Of a stretch of DNA of 8,365 bases, positions 1-7,616 are shown one piece after another (the first letter of the stretch is position 1; the number at the start of each line of letters is the position of its first letter). The notes beneath the pieces were generated by a model that saw only the letters and a list, made by a program, of their open reading frames with translations, was not told the DNA's origin and ran no database searches. The position numbers were made by a program, and so were the translations under genes. The DNA comes from Candidatus Aerophobota bacterium (lineage in GTDB: Bacteria; Aerophobota; Aerophobia; Aerophobales; B3-G15): positions 1 to 8,365 of the forward strand of contig QMQA01000035.1 in NCBI GenBank assembly GCA_003648845.1, read 5' to 3'.

Positions 1-2159
1 GCAATCTTTTTAGGGGGTTTTTTATCCGAGGGTCTTAACACATGGCCCTGGTAGGGACCTGAAGCAGACAGAATTCTTTCAAACTCAATACTGGATACCA
101 CATTGGGAAATCTTCCATATCCATATTCTCCTTTTAACCGGGGATTAAATTCATCAAAACCCAGAGCGAGAATGATAGAACCAACATTTACCTCCACTTT
201 TTCCTCAACCATCTCGTGGAAGATTGCTTCTGCCTTACAAGTTCTCACACACTCCAAACACTCGGAGCAAATGCCACAGTTAAGGCATCTTTTTGCCTCT
301 CTAATGGCCATCTCTTCCGTAAACCCCAACTCAATCTCCTTAAAATTTCCCTTTCTCTCTTCAAGAGAAAGAACAGGCATCATTTCTCTCTTTCTTAGTA
401 TAACTTCTCTTTTTGGTGCCTCAGCTGCTTCCTCTTCTATCTTTTCTCTGCCTTTGACTAAATCCTCAGACCTTAGGTATCTGTCAATAGAGATGGCTGC
501 TTCGTGTCCCTGACTTATAGCTTCAATCACCGAAGCAGGACCAGTGACCGCATCGCCCCCGGCGAAGACACCGGGCAAAGAGGTAGCTAAACTAACCTTA
601 TCAGCATCAATAGTTTTGTAAGGAGTAAGCTTGATTCCCTCAAATCCTGCAAAATCTGACTCCTGTCCTATAGCAATCATTACTGTATCTACAGGAATAA
701 CGGATTCTGTTTTCTCTTTAAACTTAGGGTTAAACTTTCCTTCTGAATCAAAAACTGATGTACAGACAATAGTTTCAAGGCCACTTACCTTTCCGTCTCT
801 ACCCAAAATTCTTTTCGGTCCTCTTGAACAGTGCAAATTTACACCCTCTCTTATCGCTTCTTCAATCTCCCATTCAAATGCCGGCATCTCCTCCCGGGAC
901 TCAAGGCAGAACAAATGAACTTCCTTTGCTCCCACTCTCAGCGAAGATAAAGCTACATCAATAGCAACATTCCCTCCGCCAATTACCGCTACCCTCTCAC
1001 CTACCTCAACTTTTTTTCCTTCATTAACATCTCTAAGAAACTCCACCCCGTAAAATACACCTTTCAAATCTGAGCCTTCTAATCTCAGTTTCTTACTCTT
1101 TTGGGCTCCAATAGCAATAAATATCGCCTGATAATCCCGTCTTAACTTCTGAAAATCCTCTTTTGAACGAATAGGAGCATTAAGAAGAATCCTTATCCCT
1201 GTTTCCTCAACCATCTGTGCAATTTCTCTTTTCAGAACTTCCTTGGACAGACGATATCCTGGAATTCCTGCATACATCATTCCTCCGGGAGAGCTTTGAG
1301 CTTCAAATACAGTAACTTGATACCCTAACCTGGCTAAATCATAAGCACAGGTAAGTCCTGCTGGCCCTGCACCGATAATAGCTACTTTCTCTTTTTTGGT
1401 TTCTCTTGATTTTTTTTCTTCTTTCTCTTTTTCAGAAAAGAGAAACTCTTCCGGATGATTGGCTGCATAATCAGCTACGAATCTCTTTAAAGCAGCAATG
1501 GCTAATGGTTCATCGAAATCCTTCCTGTTACATTTCTCCTCGCAAGGATGGTGACAGATTCGACCCAAAACTCCTGGAAAAGGAACTTTTTCCCTGATCA
1601 ATTCATAAGCTTCCTTAAATTTGCCCTGGGAAATCAAAGCAATATAACCCTGCACATTTACTCCTGCAGGACAGGCTAATCTGCAGGGAGGTTTATTTTC
1701 ATTTTTATCTATAGTAAAAACATTGGGAACTACTTGAGGATATAACCTGTAAATAGCTTTTCTTTGGGTCAGGCCTTCTTCAAATTCACTTAAAACTTCC
1801 ACGGGACAATTTTCCACGCATTCTGCACACCCAGTGCATTTATCAGGGTCTACATATCGGGGTTTTTTTCTCAAAGTAACCTTGAAATTTCCCGGCTCAC
1901 CCTTCACTTTTTCCACTTCTGTGTAACTCATAATTTCAATATTCTGACTTCTTCCCGTATCCAGAAGTTTTGGAGAAAGAATGCACATTGAACAATCGTT
2001 TGTGGGAAAAGTTTTGTCCAGCTGAGCCATCACTCCACCAATACCTGGTTTTTTATCTACCAAATACACCTTAAACCCGGCTTCTGCTAAATCCAAAGAG
2101 GCCTGAATACCACCAATACCTGCACCAATAACCATTACTGCTCCAACATTTTTCTCCAT
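1..2159 (-). CDS. HdrA-like protein with an internal GltD/NfnB-like NAD(P)H oxidoreductase module (5' part, runs off left edge)
   Basis: The frame is open for all 719 visible codons from ATG 2159 and has no stop before the window edge, so the C-terminus is missing. Domains in order: HdrA-type FAD Rossmann fold (GAGIGG, residues 12-17) with the family's paired cysteines C56/C59; a [4Fe-4S] motif (C108, C111, C114, C118); then a GltD-like insert at about 155-565. The insert has its N-terminal cysteine region (C159, C163, C202, C206, C210), an FAD motif (GAGPAG 263-268), a nucleotide motif (GGGNVAID 394-401) and the closing AGGDAVTGP (533-541). HdrA sequence then resumes with a cysteine cluster (C625, C628, C631, C634, C637, C641) and the EYGYGR/RPSD segment shared with the full HdrA at 4745-6694. 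It lacks the roughly 135-residue N-terminal HdrA domain. The likely role is a cytosolic NAD(P)H entry or exit module for the HdrABC-type complex encoded just upstream. Domain assignment is firm; electron-flow direction is inferred. Confidence 0.9.
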   Translation of the reverse strand, partial: MEKNVGAVMVIGAGIGGIQASLDLAEAGFKVYLVDKKPGIGGVMAQLDKTFPTNDCSMCILSPKLLDTGRSQNIEIMSYTEVEKVKGEPGNFKVTLRKKPRYVDPDKCTGCAECVENCPVEVLSEFEEGLTQRKAIYRLYPQVVPNVFTIDKNENKPPCRLACPAGVNVQGYIALISQGKFKEAYELIREKVPFPGVLGRICHHPCEEKCNRKDFDEPLAIAALKRFVADYAANHPEEFLFSEKEKEEKKSRETKKEKVAIIGAGPAGLTCAYDLARLGYQVTVFEAQSSPGGMMYAGIPGYRLSKEVLKREIAQMVEETGIRILLNAPIRSKEDFQKLRRDYQAIFIAIGAQKSKKLRLEGSDLKGVFYGVEFLRDVNEGKKVEVGERVAVIGGGNVAIDVALSSLRVGAKEVHLFCLESREEMPAFEWEIEEAIREGVNLHCSRGPKRILGRDGKVSGLETIVCTSVFDSEGKFNPKFKEKTESVIPVDTVMIAIGQESDFAGFEGIKLTPYKTIDADKVSLATSLPGVFAGGDAVTGPASVIEAISQGHEAAISIDRYLRSEDLVKGREKIEEEAAEAPKREVILRKREMMPVLSLEERKGNFKEIELGFTEEMAIREAKRCLNCGICSECLECVRTCKAEAIFHEMVEEKVEVNVGSIILALGFDEFNPRLKGEYGYGRFPNVVSSIEFERILSASGPYQGHVLRPSDKKPPKKI

Positions 2160-2224
2160 CTTAAAACTCTCCCCTTCTAAAAACTCCATAAATATCAGAT
2201 TAGTCTCTCACATTTATGTTTTAT
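2160..2224 (-). other. Intergenic gap between frdA-like gene and HdrA-GltD fusion
   Basis: This 65-base AT-rich spacer holds the ribosome binding site for the fusion gene and an unlikely in-frame upstream ATG. I see no hairpin followed by a T-run and no convincing -35/-10 pair, so transcription probably reads through. Confidence 0.5.
2169..2174 (-). promoter_or_regulatory. Ribosome binding site deciding the start of the HdrA-GltD fusion
   Basis: GGGGAG lies 9 bases before ATG 2159. A second in-frame ATG exists 30 bases upstream (2189-2187) but has no purine-rich Shine-Dalgarno sequence ahead of it. The downstream ATG is also where HdrA-type similarity begins, so it is preferred. Confidence 0.7.
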
Positions 2225-3889
2225 TCAATAAATTATATCAATCTTTCTTGCCAGAACTTCCTTCCCTCTATACTCTGGAAGAAGTATTGGAGCTTTTCTT
2301 TCAGGCTTTATACCGGCTTCCTTAAGCATATTTACATATTTTTTAACATGTTCCAGTGTCAGCTTTTCGTCACTTTTAGCTGATTTCACATATTCCGCAG
2401 CATACATTCCAGCTCTTCTACCAAAAACAAGACAATCAAGGGTTGAGTTTCCCATAAGTCTGTTCTTGCCATGCACGCCACCTGATACCTCGCCTGCAAC
2501 AAATAGACCCTCTACATTTGTCTTCCCTTGTGGATCTGTCTCCACTCCTCCATTCTGGTAATGAAGTGTGGGGAAAACAAGAACAGGGTCCTTTGTCATA
2601 TCAATTCCAAATCTTCTAAACATTCTCACCATAGCCGGGAAAGAACGCTCAATTGTGCCCTTGCCATTAATAATATCAATAAGGGGTGTGTCCAGCCATA
2701 TACCCCTCATTCCTGTGGGTGTTGTAATCCCTTTATCCCTGTCATAACATTCTCTTATAAAAGCAGCAGCCTCTACATCCCGTGGTTCAAGAGGAAAGAC
2801 AAATGCCTCACCATCTTTATTTACCGGTTGAGCACCACTGGTCCTTAATTTCTCTGTAAGAAGAAGACCTATTATTTGTTGAGGATAGGCAGCTCCGGTT
2901 GGATGATATTGAACAGTATCTGTATCCCTTAACTTTGCACCAACACGATAGGCAAGAACAACTCCATCACAGGTAGCACCATAATGGTTGGTTGTTGGAA
3001 ACCCTCTTATATGAAGTCTCCCAAAGCCACCAGTGGCAAGGATAGTTGCTTTAGCCTTTACAATTTTATACTCCCCTGTCTCCAGACTCCATAAAACTGC
3101 ACCGGTCACTTTACCCTCAGAACTGGTAATAAGTTCAACAGCGGGGTAGAATTCAAGGCAAGGTATCCCTCTATTTCTAAACTCATCCCTTAAAACTCTA
3201 AGCTCCTCCATTCCGGTATAATCCCTGCAGGCATGCATTCTTCTTTTTGAGGTCCCGCCACCTGTTAACTCTATAAAATTTCCCTCAGAGTCTTTATCAA
3301 ACATAACTCCAAGCTTCTCAAGCCACTTTATTACCAGTGGGGCATCCTCAACAAGTGCTCTTAATACGTCAGGCTTGTTTGTAAAATGCCCTCCTCCAAG
3401 AGCATCAATATAATGAATTACTGGACTATCTTCTGGACGATCTGCTGCCTGGGTTCCACCTTGTGCCATAATAGAATTGCTATCTCCATGCCTTAGCTTA
3501 TTGGTAAGTAAAATTTTCTCCACAGGAACTCCACAATCATTTGCCAGAAGAGCAGCGCTTGTTCCAGCAAGACCGCCACCTATTATTAAAACATCAACAT
3601 CATAATCTACCCTGCTTAAATCAATCTCTTCAGGAGCTATCAGAGGATATGCCTCAAGCAAATCCACCACTTCATTAGGAGCAATATCTCCTTTATTTGG
3701 GCCAATTTTTATAGGTCTTTTACCACCAGGAGCATAATCTGGATGATAACGATTTAAAATCTCTTCTCTTTCATCAGGCGTCATCTGGGGAGGTAGTTTT
3801 CCTATCCTTTTTGATCGTGTCCTTTCAACAAGTTTAATTGACTCACGCATATATTCAGGATAGCCATCTATAAGCTTAAGTTCAGCCAT
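2225..3889 (-). CDS. Fumarate reductase/succinate dehydrogenase-type flavoprotein subunit (FrdA/TfrA-like, soluble)
   Basis: A 554-residue flavoprotein of the FrdA/SdhA/L-aspartate oxidase superfamily. Residues 1-95 are an extension before the FAD fold; the dinucleotide motif GGGLAG is at 104-109. The FAD loop reads SNSIMAQGG (137-145): the histidine that carries covalent 8-alpha FAD in E. coli FrdA (SHTVA) is Asn here, predicting non-covalent FAD, as in aspartate oxidase. Catalytic positions are kept: H329 in HPTG, R349 in TEKLR, H443 in PTLHY, R477 in GKNRL, matching E. coli FrdA H232, R287, H355 and R390 by motif. The C-terminal capping region is short. AAGGAG with 6-7 base spacing precedes the ATG, and only 12 bases separate it from the FrdB-like gene. 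The expected reaction is fumarate/succinate interconversion or that of a related unsaturated acid, with electrons passed to the FrdB-like partner. The family is clear; the substrate is not proven. Confidence 0.88.
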   Translation of the reverse strand: MAELKLIDGYPEYMRESIKLVERTRSKRIGKLPPQMTPDEREEILNRYHPDYAPGGKRPIKIGPNKGDIAPNEVVDLLEAYPLIAPEEIDLSRVDYDVDVLIIGGGLAGTSAALLANDCGVPVEKILLTNKLRHGDSNSIMAQGGTQAADRPEDSPVIHYIDALGGGHFTNKPDVLRALVEDAPLVIKWLEKLGVMFDKDSEGNFIELTGGGTSKRRMHACRDYTGMEELRVLRDEFRNRGIPCLEFYPAVELITSSEGKVTGAVLWSLETGEYKIVKAKATILATGGFGRLHIRGFPTTNHYGATCDGVVLAYRVGAKLRDTDTVQYHPTGAAYPQQIIGLLLTEKLRTSGAQPVNKDGEAFVFPLEPRDVEAAAFIRECYDRDKGITTPTGMRGIWLDTPLIDIINGKGTIERSFPAMVRMFRRFGIDMTKDPVLVFPTLHYQNGGVETDPQGKTNVEGLFVAGEVSGGVHGKNRLMGNSTLDCLVFGRRAGMYAAEYVKSAKSDEKLTLEHVKKYVNMLKEAGIKPERKAPILLPEYRGKEVLARKIDIIY

Positions 3890-3901
3890 ATTTTTCTCCT
3901 T

Positions 3902-4660
3902 TTAGTAAACTTCACGCTTTCTCTGCATCTCTGTATAAAGATTCTTGAGCTCGTCACTGCTAAGACTCATAATTCTTTCAAACTCTTTATTGTATTTACC
4001 TTCTTTTATTTCCTCAACTCTTTTTTCAAGATTTTTCTCCTCGGGAAGACCATATCTTCCATACATTCTTCTTGCCAGCTGAGCTATATGATATTGCACA
4101 ATCTCAGCAGGGCATCTCATTGCACAAAGACCACATTGAATGCAATCAAAGGAAAGTTCAGCAACCTGGGCAAAATCCCCTCTGATTGCCGCTTGAACAT
4201 AATCCATAACCTGCAGGTCTTGGGGGCAGGACTTGGTGCAAGTATTGCAGGCAAGACATCTCATAATTTCTGGATAACATTTTACCAGGACTGATGGATC
4301 ATATTCTTCTTTAGTAATATCGTATATCGCTTTTTCTGCAGGGGTAAAGGGGATTTGAACCAGATACATTCCATCCTCTACCCTTGTCTGGCATGCCATA
4401 GCTGCGCGCAGCTTATACTCTCCTTTTTTTCTGTAGACGGTGGAACAGGCTCCGCAAAATCCCGCCCTGCATCCACAGGATCTTATGAATTTATATCCAG
4501 CATACTCCATGGCTTGCATAATTGTCAGGTCTGCCGGAACCTTATAGGCCTTTCCCATTATGTAAATGGTGGCCCAGTGCTTTATGTCTTTCTCATCTAC
4601 CCCTTTAGTGACCGCCTTATTCGCTTCGGCGATTTCTTCCATAATACTTTTTTCTTTCAT
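3902..4660 (-). CDS. Fumarate reductase-type iron-sulfur subunit (FrdB/TfrB-like, [2Fe-2S] plus two [4Fe-4S] motifs)
   Basis: A 252-residue electron-transfer subunit. The N-terminal plant-type ferredoxin domain has C64, C69, C72 and C90 for a [2Fe-2S] cluster (C62 is an extra cysteine). The C-terminal half has two complete CxxCxxCxxxCP motifs: C135, C138, C141, C145 and C173, C176, C179, C183. Quinone-linked SdhB/FrdB has a Cx5Cx3CP arrangement for [3Fe-4S] at the second position, so this protein should carry [4Fe-4S] there, more like HdrC or thiol:fumarate reductase subunits. Unlike methanogen TfrB it has no fused CCG domain; HdrB upstream could supply that function. No membrane segment is visible and no anchor gene is in the window. 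The ATG has GGGGAG 5 bases upstream; an alternative ATG at codon 7 lacks as good a site. It should relay electrons between the Hdr subunits and the flavoprotein downstream. Confidence 0.88.
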   Translation of the reverse strand: MKEKSIMEEIAEANKAVTKGVDEKDIKHWATIYIMGKAYKVPADLTIMQAMEYAGYKFIRSCGCRAGFCGACSTVYRKKGEYKLRAAMACQTRVEDGMYLVQIPFTPAEKAIYDITKEEYDPSVLVKCYPEIMRCLACNTCTKSCPQDLQVMDYVQAAIRGDFAQVAELSFDCIQCGLCAMRCPAEIVQYHIAQLARRMYGRYGLPEEKNLEKRVEEIKEGKYNKEFERIMSLSSDELKNLYTEMQRKREVY

Positions 4661-4744
4661 AGCTTCTCCCCATCAGCCATTATTATTTTATTGTAGAGCA
4701 TACGATAATCTGAATCTTTAGCTAAAATAACTCTTGGTTGGTCT
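4661..4744 (-). other. Intergenic gap between hdrA and the FrdB-like gene
   Basis: This 84-base spacer is the longest in the window. It contains the FrdB-like gene's GGGGAG site (4666-4671) and a perfect 10-base palindrome TTTAGCTAAA (4717-4726). A TACAAT hexamer resembles a -10 box on the minus strand but has no acceptable -35 partner at 16-18 bases. There is no T-tract terminator, so it is probably transcribed through. An internal promoter is possible but unsupported. Confidence 0.45.
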
Positions 4745-6694
4745 TTAAGTAAAGGCATCTACCATCTCAAATATCTGTCTTTTTGTAAAATTGGTGTGCT
4801 GCATTGCTCCCGAAGGACAAGCAGCACTACAGGCACCACATCCCTCACAAATAGCTATATTAACCACGGCTTTTTTCTTTATTGGGTCAATTTCGATAGC
4901 ATCATAGGCGCAAACACTCTCGCAACTGCCACATCCTGTACAAACTTCCTCATCAACACTGGCTACTATAGGTTCACGGTGCAGTACATCTTGAGAGAAA
5001 AGACTGACCACCTTACTGGCTGCAGCTGAGGCCTGAGCGACAGTTTCAGGAATATCCTTTGGCCCCTGAGCAGCACCAGCAAAAAAATAACCAGAAGTAA
5101 GACTTTCCACAGGACGAAGTTTAGGATGAGCTTCTGTTAAGAAACCATAATCATCTGTTGCTATTCTTAACCTCTCAGCTAATTTTTTTACTCCTTCACT
5201 CGGAACCATAGCCATAGCCAAAACAACCATATCTGCCGAAATCTCTATCTTCCTTCCTGTAAGTGTATCTGCTCCCCAAACTTCGATCTTGTCACCATTT
5301 TTAAATAATTTGGAAACTCTACCTCTTATGTAAAGGATTTTGTCTTCCTCTAATCCTCTCTGTAGAAATTCTTCATACCCTTTCCCATTGCACCTGATAT
5401 CCATATAAAAAACATAAGCTTGACCATCAGGAACTGCATGTTTATAGAGCATAGCCTGCTTGACAGTATACATACAACATATTTTTGAACAATATGGATA
5501 GTAATGTTGCGGATCACGTGAGCCCACGCACTGAATAAATACAACTTCCTTGGGAACTTTGCCGTCAGATGGTCTGCAAGGTATACCTCTGGTAGGACCA
5601 GCAGGAGCAAGCAACCTTTCCATTTGCAAGCCATCAATGACATCTTCGTATCTTCCATATCCATACTCACCAATTTTTCTCTTATCCATAAGATCATAAC
5701 CTGTAGCTACAATAATTGCTCCTACACTTTCTTCAACAAAGGAATCCTTTTGCTCAAAATTGATAGCTTTTACTGAACAATTCTTCTCACAAATTCTGCA
5801 TCTTCCCTTAGTAAAATAAAGGCAACTTTTACTGTCAATCACCGGTTTGTTAGGAACAGCCTGGGGAAATAAAGTATAAATAGCTTTCCTTTTAGCTAAA
5901 TACTCATCAAACTCTGAAGGAACTTTTCTGGGGCATTTTTCTATGCAAAGACCACAGCCGGTGCATTTATCCCAGTCAACAAAGGAAGCTTTTTTTCTAA
6001 TCTTTACTTTAAAGTTTCCCACATAACCGGAAACTTCTTCCACTTCCGAATAAGCATAGAGTTTTATTTTTGGATGCTGATCCACCTGCACCATTTTTGG
6101 AGTAGCAATACACTGAGGGCAATCAAGTGTAGGAAAAGTTTCTGAAAGTTGAAGCATATGCCCTCCAATCGACTGATTTTTCTCTACTAAAATAACCTCA
6201 TATCCACTTTCGGCAATATCTAAGGAAGCCTGAATGCCAGCTATTCCTCCTCCAATTACCAGTGCTCTTTTAGTAATAGGGAAAGCTACAGGAGTGAGAG
6301 ATTTATTTAACCTCAATTTTTCTATGGCAGCTTCAATAATTTCTTGTGCTTTTTCTGTGGCTTTTTCCTTATCGTGCTGGTGTACCCAGCTACACTGTTC
6401 TCTTATATTGGCAATCTCGCATCTGTAAGGATTCACTCCTACAGAAGCTACCGTATTGCGAAAAGTGGTCTCGTGCATTGTAGGTGAACAAGCAGCTACT
6501 ACTACACCATCAAGCTTTTTCTCTTTGACTATCTTTCTTATCATCTCCTGACCGGGTTCAGAACACATATACATATAATCGGTAGCATAAATAACACCCG
6601 GGTACTTATTTATGAGCTTAGCCACTTTTCCCACATCTACTGAACCTGCGATATTTAGACCACAGTGGCAAATAAAAACACCTATTCTGCTCAT
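4745..6694 (-). CDS. hdrA: Heterodisulfide reductase subunit A-like, electron-bifurcating flavoprotein
   Basis: 649 residues, the usual HdrA length, so apparently complete. The N-terminal domain has the family signatures ICHCG (C9, C11), MCSEPGQ (C43) and ACSPTMHE (C69). The FAD fold begins with GGGIAG (148-153), followed by C192/C195. An inserted ferredoxin domain has C244, C247, C250, C254 and C291, C299, C302, C306. The core signature CVGSRD with YCSKICC (C389, C402, C406, C407) follows. Two C-terminal [4Fe-4S] motifs close the protein: C585, C588, C591, C595 and C616, C619, C622, C626. In characterised HdrABC complexes the HdrA FAD splits electron pairs between ferredoxin and the HdrBC branch; the same role is expected in this cytosolic complex. 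There is no fused MvhD domain and no mvhD gene in the window. Start ATG 6694 has GGAG (6701-6704) inside the end of hdrB, one base after its stop, suggesting translational coupling. Confidence 0.95.
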   Translation of the reverse strand: MSRIGVFICHCGLNIAGSVDVGKVAKLINKYPGVIYATDYMYMCSEPGQEMIRKIVKEKKLDGVVVAACSPTMHETTFRNTVASVGVNPYRCEIANIREQCSWVHQHDKEKATEKAQEIIEAAIEKLRLNKSLTPVAFPITKRALVIGGGIAGIQASLDIAESGYEVILVEKNQSIGGHMLQLSETFPTLDCPQCIATPKMVQVDQHPKIKLYAYSEVEEVSGYVGNFKVKIRKKASFVDWDKCTGCGLCIEKCPRKVPSEFDEYLAKRKAIYTLFPQAVPNKPVIDSKSCLYFTKGRCRICEKNCSVKAINFEQKDSFVEESVGAIIVATGYDLMDKRKIGEYGYGRYEDVIDGLQMERLLAPAGPTRGIPCRPSDGKVPKEVVFIQCVGSRDPQHYYPYCSKICCMYTVKQAMLYKHAVPDGQAYVFYMDIRCNGKGYEEFLQRGLEEDKILYIRGRVSKLFKNGDKIEVWGADTLTGRKIEISADMVVLAMAMVPSEGVKKLAERLRIATDDYGFLTEAHPKLRPVESLTSGYFFAGAAQGPKDIPETVAQASAAASKVVSLFSQDVLHREPIVASVDEEVCTGCGSCESVCAYDAIEIDPIKKKAVVNIAICEGCGACSAACPSGAMQHTNFTKRQIFEMVDAFT

Positions 6695-6695
6695 T

Positions 6696-7583
6696 TTAAG
6701 CTCCAGTTATCAAATGTTTACTTTTTAATAAAGGATAAGGATTAACAAAATTCAACTCAAATCGACAAACTCTTTCATCAAGTCCCAGGGAAAGTGCCAA
6801 AAGCTGGGTAAAATAGAATACCGGTATACCTTTAAAGTCTGGAAACTTCTTCTTTATTTCTTTTTGCCGATTGTCTAAATTAAAATTACATAAGGGGCAG
6901 CTTAAAACAACTGCCTCTGCTCCCTGGCTGATAGCCGAATTTAAGATATCGTAGGCTCGTTCAACAACCAAATCAACATTAACCACAGTATGATAAGAAC
7001 CACAACATTCTGTTTCATAGGGATAATCAATAACTTCGGCTCCCAGGGAATGAAGAAGGTCATTTAAAATAGTTGGATGTTCAGGATCGTCTAATCCCAC
7101 CTCTGGAGGACGCAGGAGCAAACAACCGTAATAGTTAGCTACCCTTAACCCCTTGAGAGATCTTTTTACCTTTTTAGCAATTTCAGAAAAGCCTACCTCA
7201 TTTTTAAGAACCTCCAGAAGATGCAGAACTTCCACTTTGCCGTCATATTTGACATTTTCTCTATACATGAAATCGTTAAGCTTATTTAGTTTCTCCTCAT
7301 CTTCTTTAACCAAATTGTTTGCTCTTTTTAAAGTGTTGTAACACATAGAACAAAGAGTTACCACTCTTGTATCTTTTTGTTCTTTTACCCGAATAAGATT
7401 CCGGATAGGAGCTATCTGATGCATTAGATCATCATCGGTTAAAGAATAAACCGTTCCACAACAGTTCCATCGGGGAAGTTCAACCACATCTATACCCAAA
7501 AAAGATAAAGATGCCAAAGCAGACTCCTCAAAATTTTTTGCTGTTGTTTTTAGGGTACACCCTGGAAAGTAAGAAATTTTCAT
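6696..7583 (-). CDS. hdrB: Heterodisulfide reductase subunit B-like, two CCG domains
   Basis: 295 residues, normal for HdrB. Both CCG repeats are intact: C9-x31-C41C42-x35-C78-x2-C81, and C154-x38-C193C194-x34-C229-x2-C232. In methanogen HdrB these bind two non-cubane [4Fe-4S] clusters that cleave the CoM-CoB heterodisulfide. In bacterial relatives the physiological substrate is usually different or unknown, and the subunit may relay electrons to another enzyme. The FTQLLALSLGL segment near the C-terminus is typical of the family. GAGGAG (7595-7600) lies 11 bases before the ATG, a little long. The gene sits 33 bases after hdrC and 1 base before hdrA, in the conserved C-B-A order. With all cluster ligands present it should be a functional thiol/disulfide or relay site; which disulfide, or whether the FrdB-like protein is its partner, cannot be read from the sequence. 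Confidence 0.95.
   Translation of the reverse strand: MKISYFPGCTLKTTAKNFEESALASLSFLGIDVVELPRWNCCGTVYSLTDDDLMHQIAPIRNLIRVKEQKDTRVVTLCSMCYNTLKRANNLVKEDEEKLNKLNDFMYRENVKYDGKVEVLHLLEVLKNEVGFSEIAKKVKRSLKGLRVANYYGCLLLRPPEVGLDDPEHPTILNDLLHSLGAEVIDYPYETECCGSYHTVVNVDLVVERAYDILNSAISQGAEAVVLSCPLCNFNLDNRQKEIKKKFPDFKGIPVFYFTQLLALSLGLDERVCRFELNFVNPYPLLKSKHLITGA
6701..6704 (-). promoter_or_regulatory. Ribosome binding site of hdrA inside hdrB
   Basis: GGAG is formed by the Gly-Ala end of hdrB and lies 6 bases before the hdrA ATG. With one base between stop and start, this arrangement favours coupled translation of HdrB and HdrA. Confidence 0.6.
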
Positions 7584-7616
7584 GGCCTGTTTTTCTCCTC
7601 AAAATGAATTCAAAAA

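Noticed and set aside
103..918. Plus-strand open frames at 103-513 and 631-918
   Set aside because: They lie opposite the uninterrupted coding frame of the HdrA-GltD fusion; their translations are low-complexity Ser/Leu-rich with no recognisable domain.
2160..2189. Longer start for the HdrA-GltD fusion at ATG 2189
   Set aside because: It is in frame but has no Shine-Dalgarno sequence and adds residues before the start of family similarity; ATG 2159 has GGGGAG at 9 bases.
4355..4696. Plus-strand 113-codon frame opposite the FrdB-like gene
   Set aside because: It mirrors the cysteine-rich coding sequence, with no independent ribosome site or recognisable motif.
4661..4744. Internal promoter or terminator in the 84-base gap
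   Set aside because: The TACAAT hexamer lacks a matching -35 element, and the 10-base palindrome is AT-rich, weak and not followed by a T-run.
5350..5697. Minus-strand 115-codon frame inside hdrA, possible frameshift or nested gene
   Set aside because: hdrA itself is continuous in its own frame across this stretch with family motifs intact; the second frame is a chance shadow.
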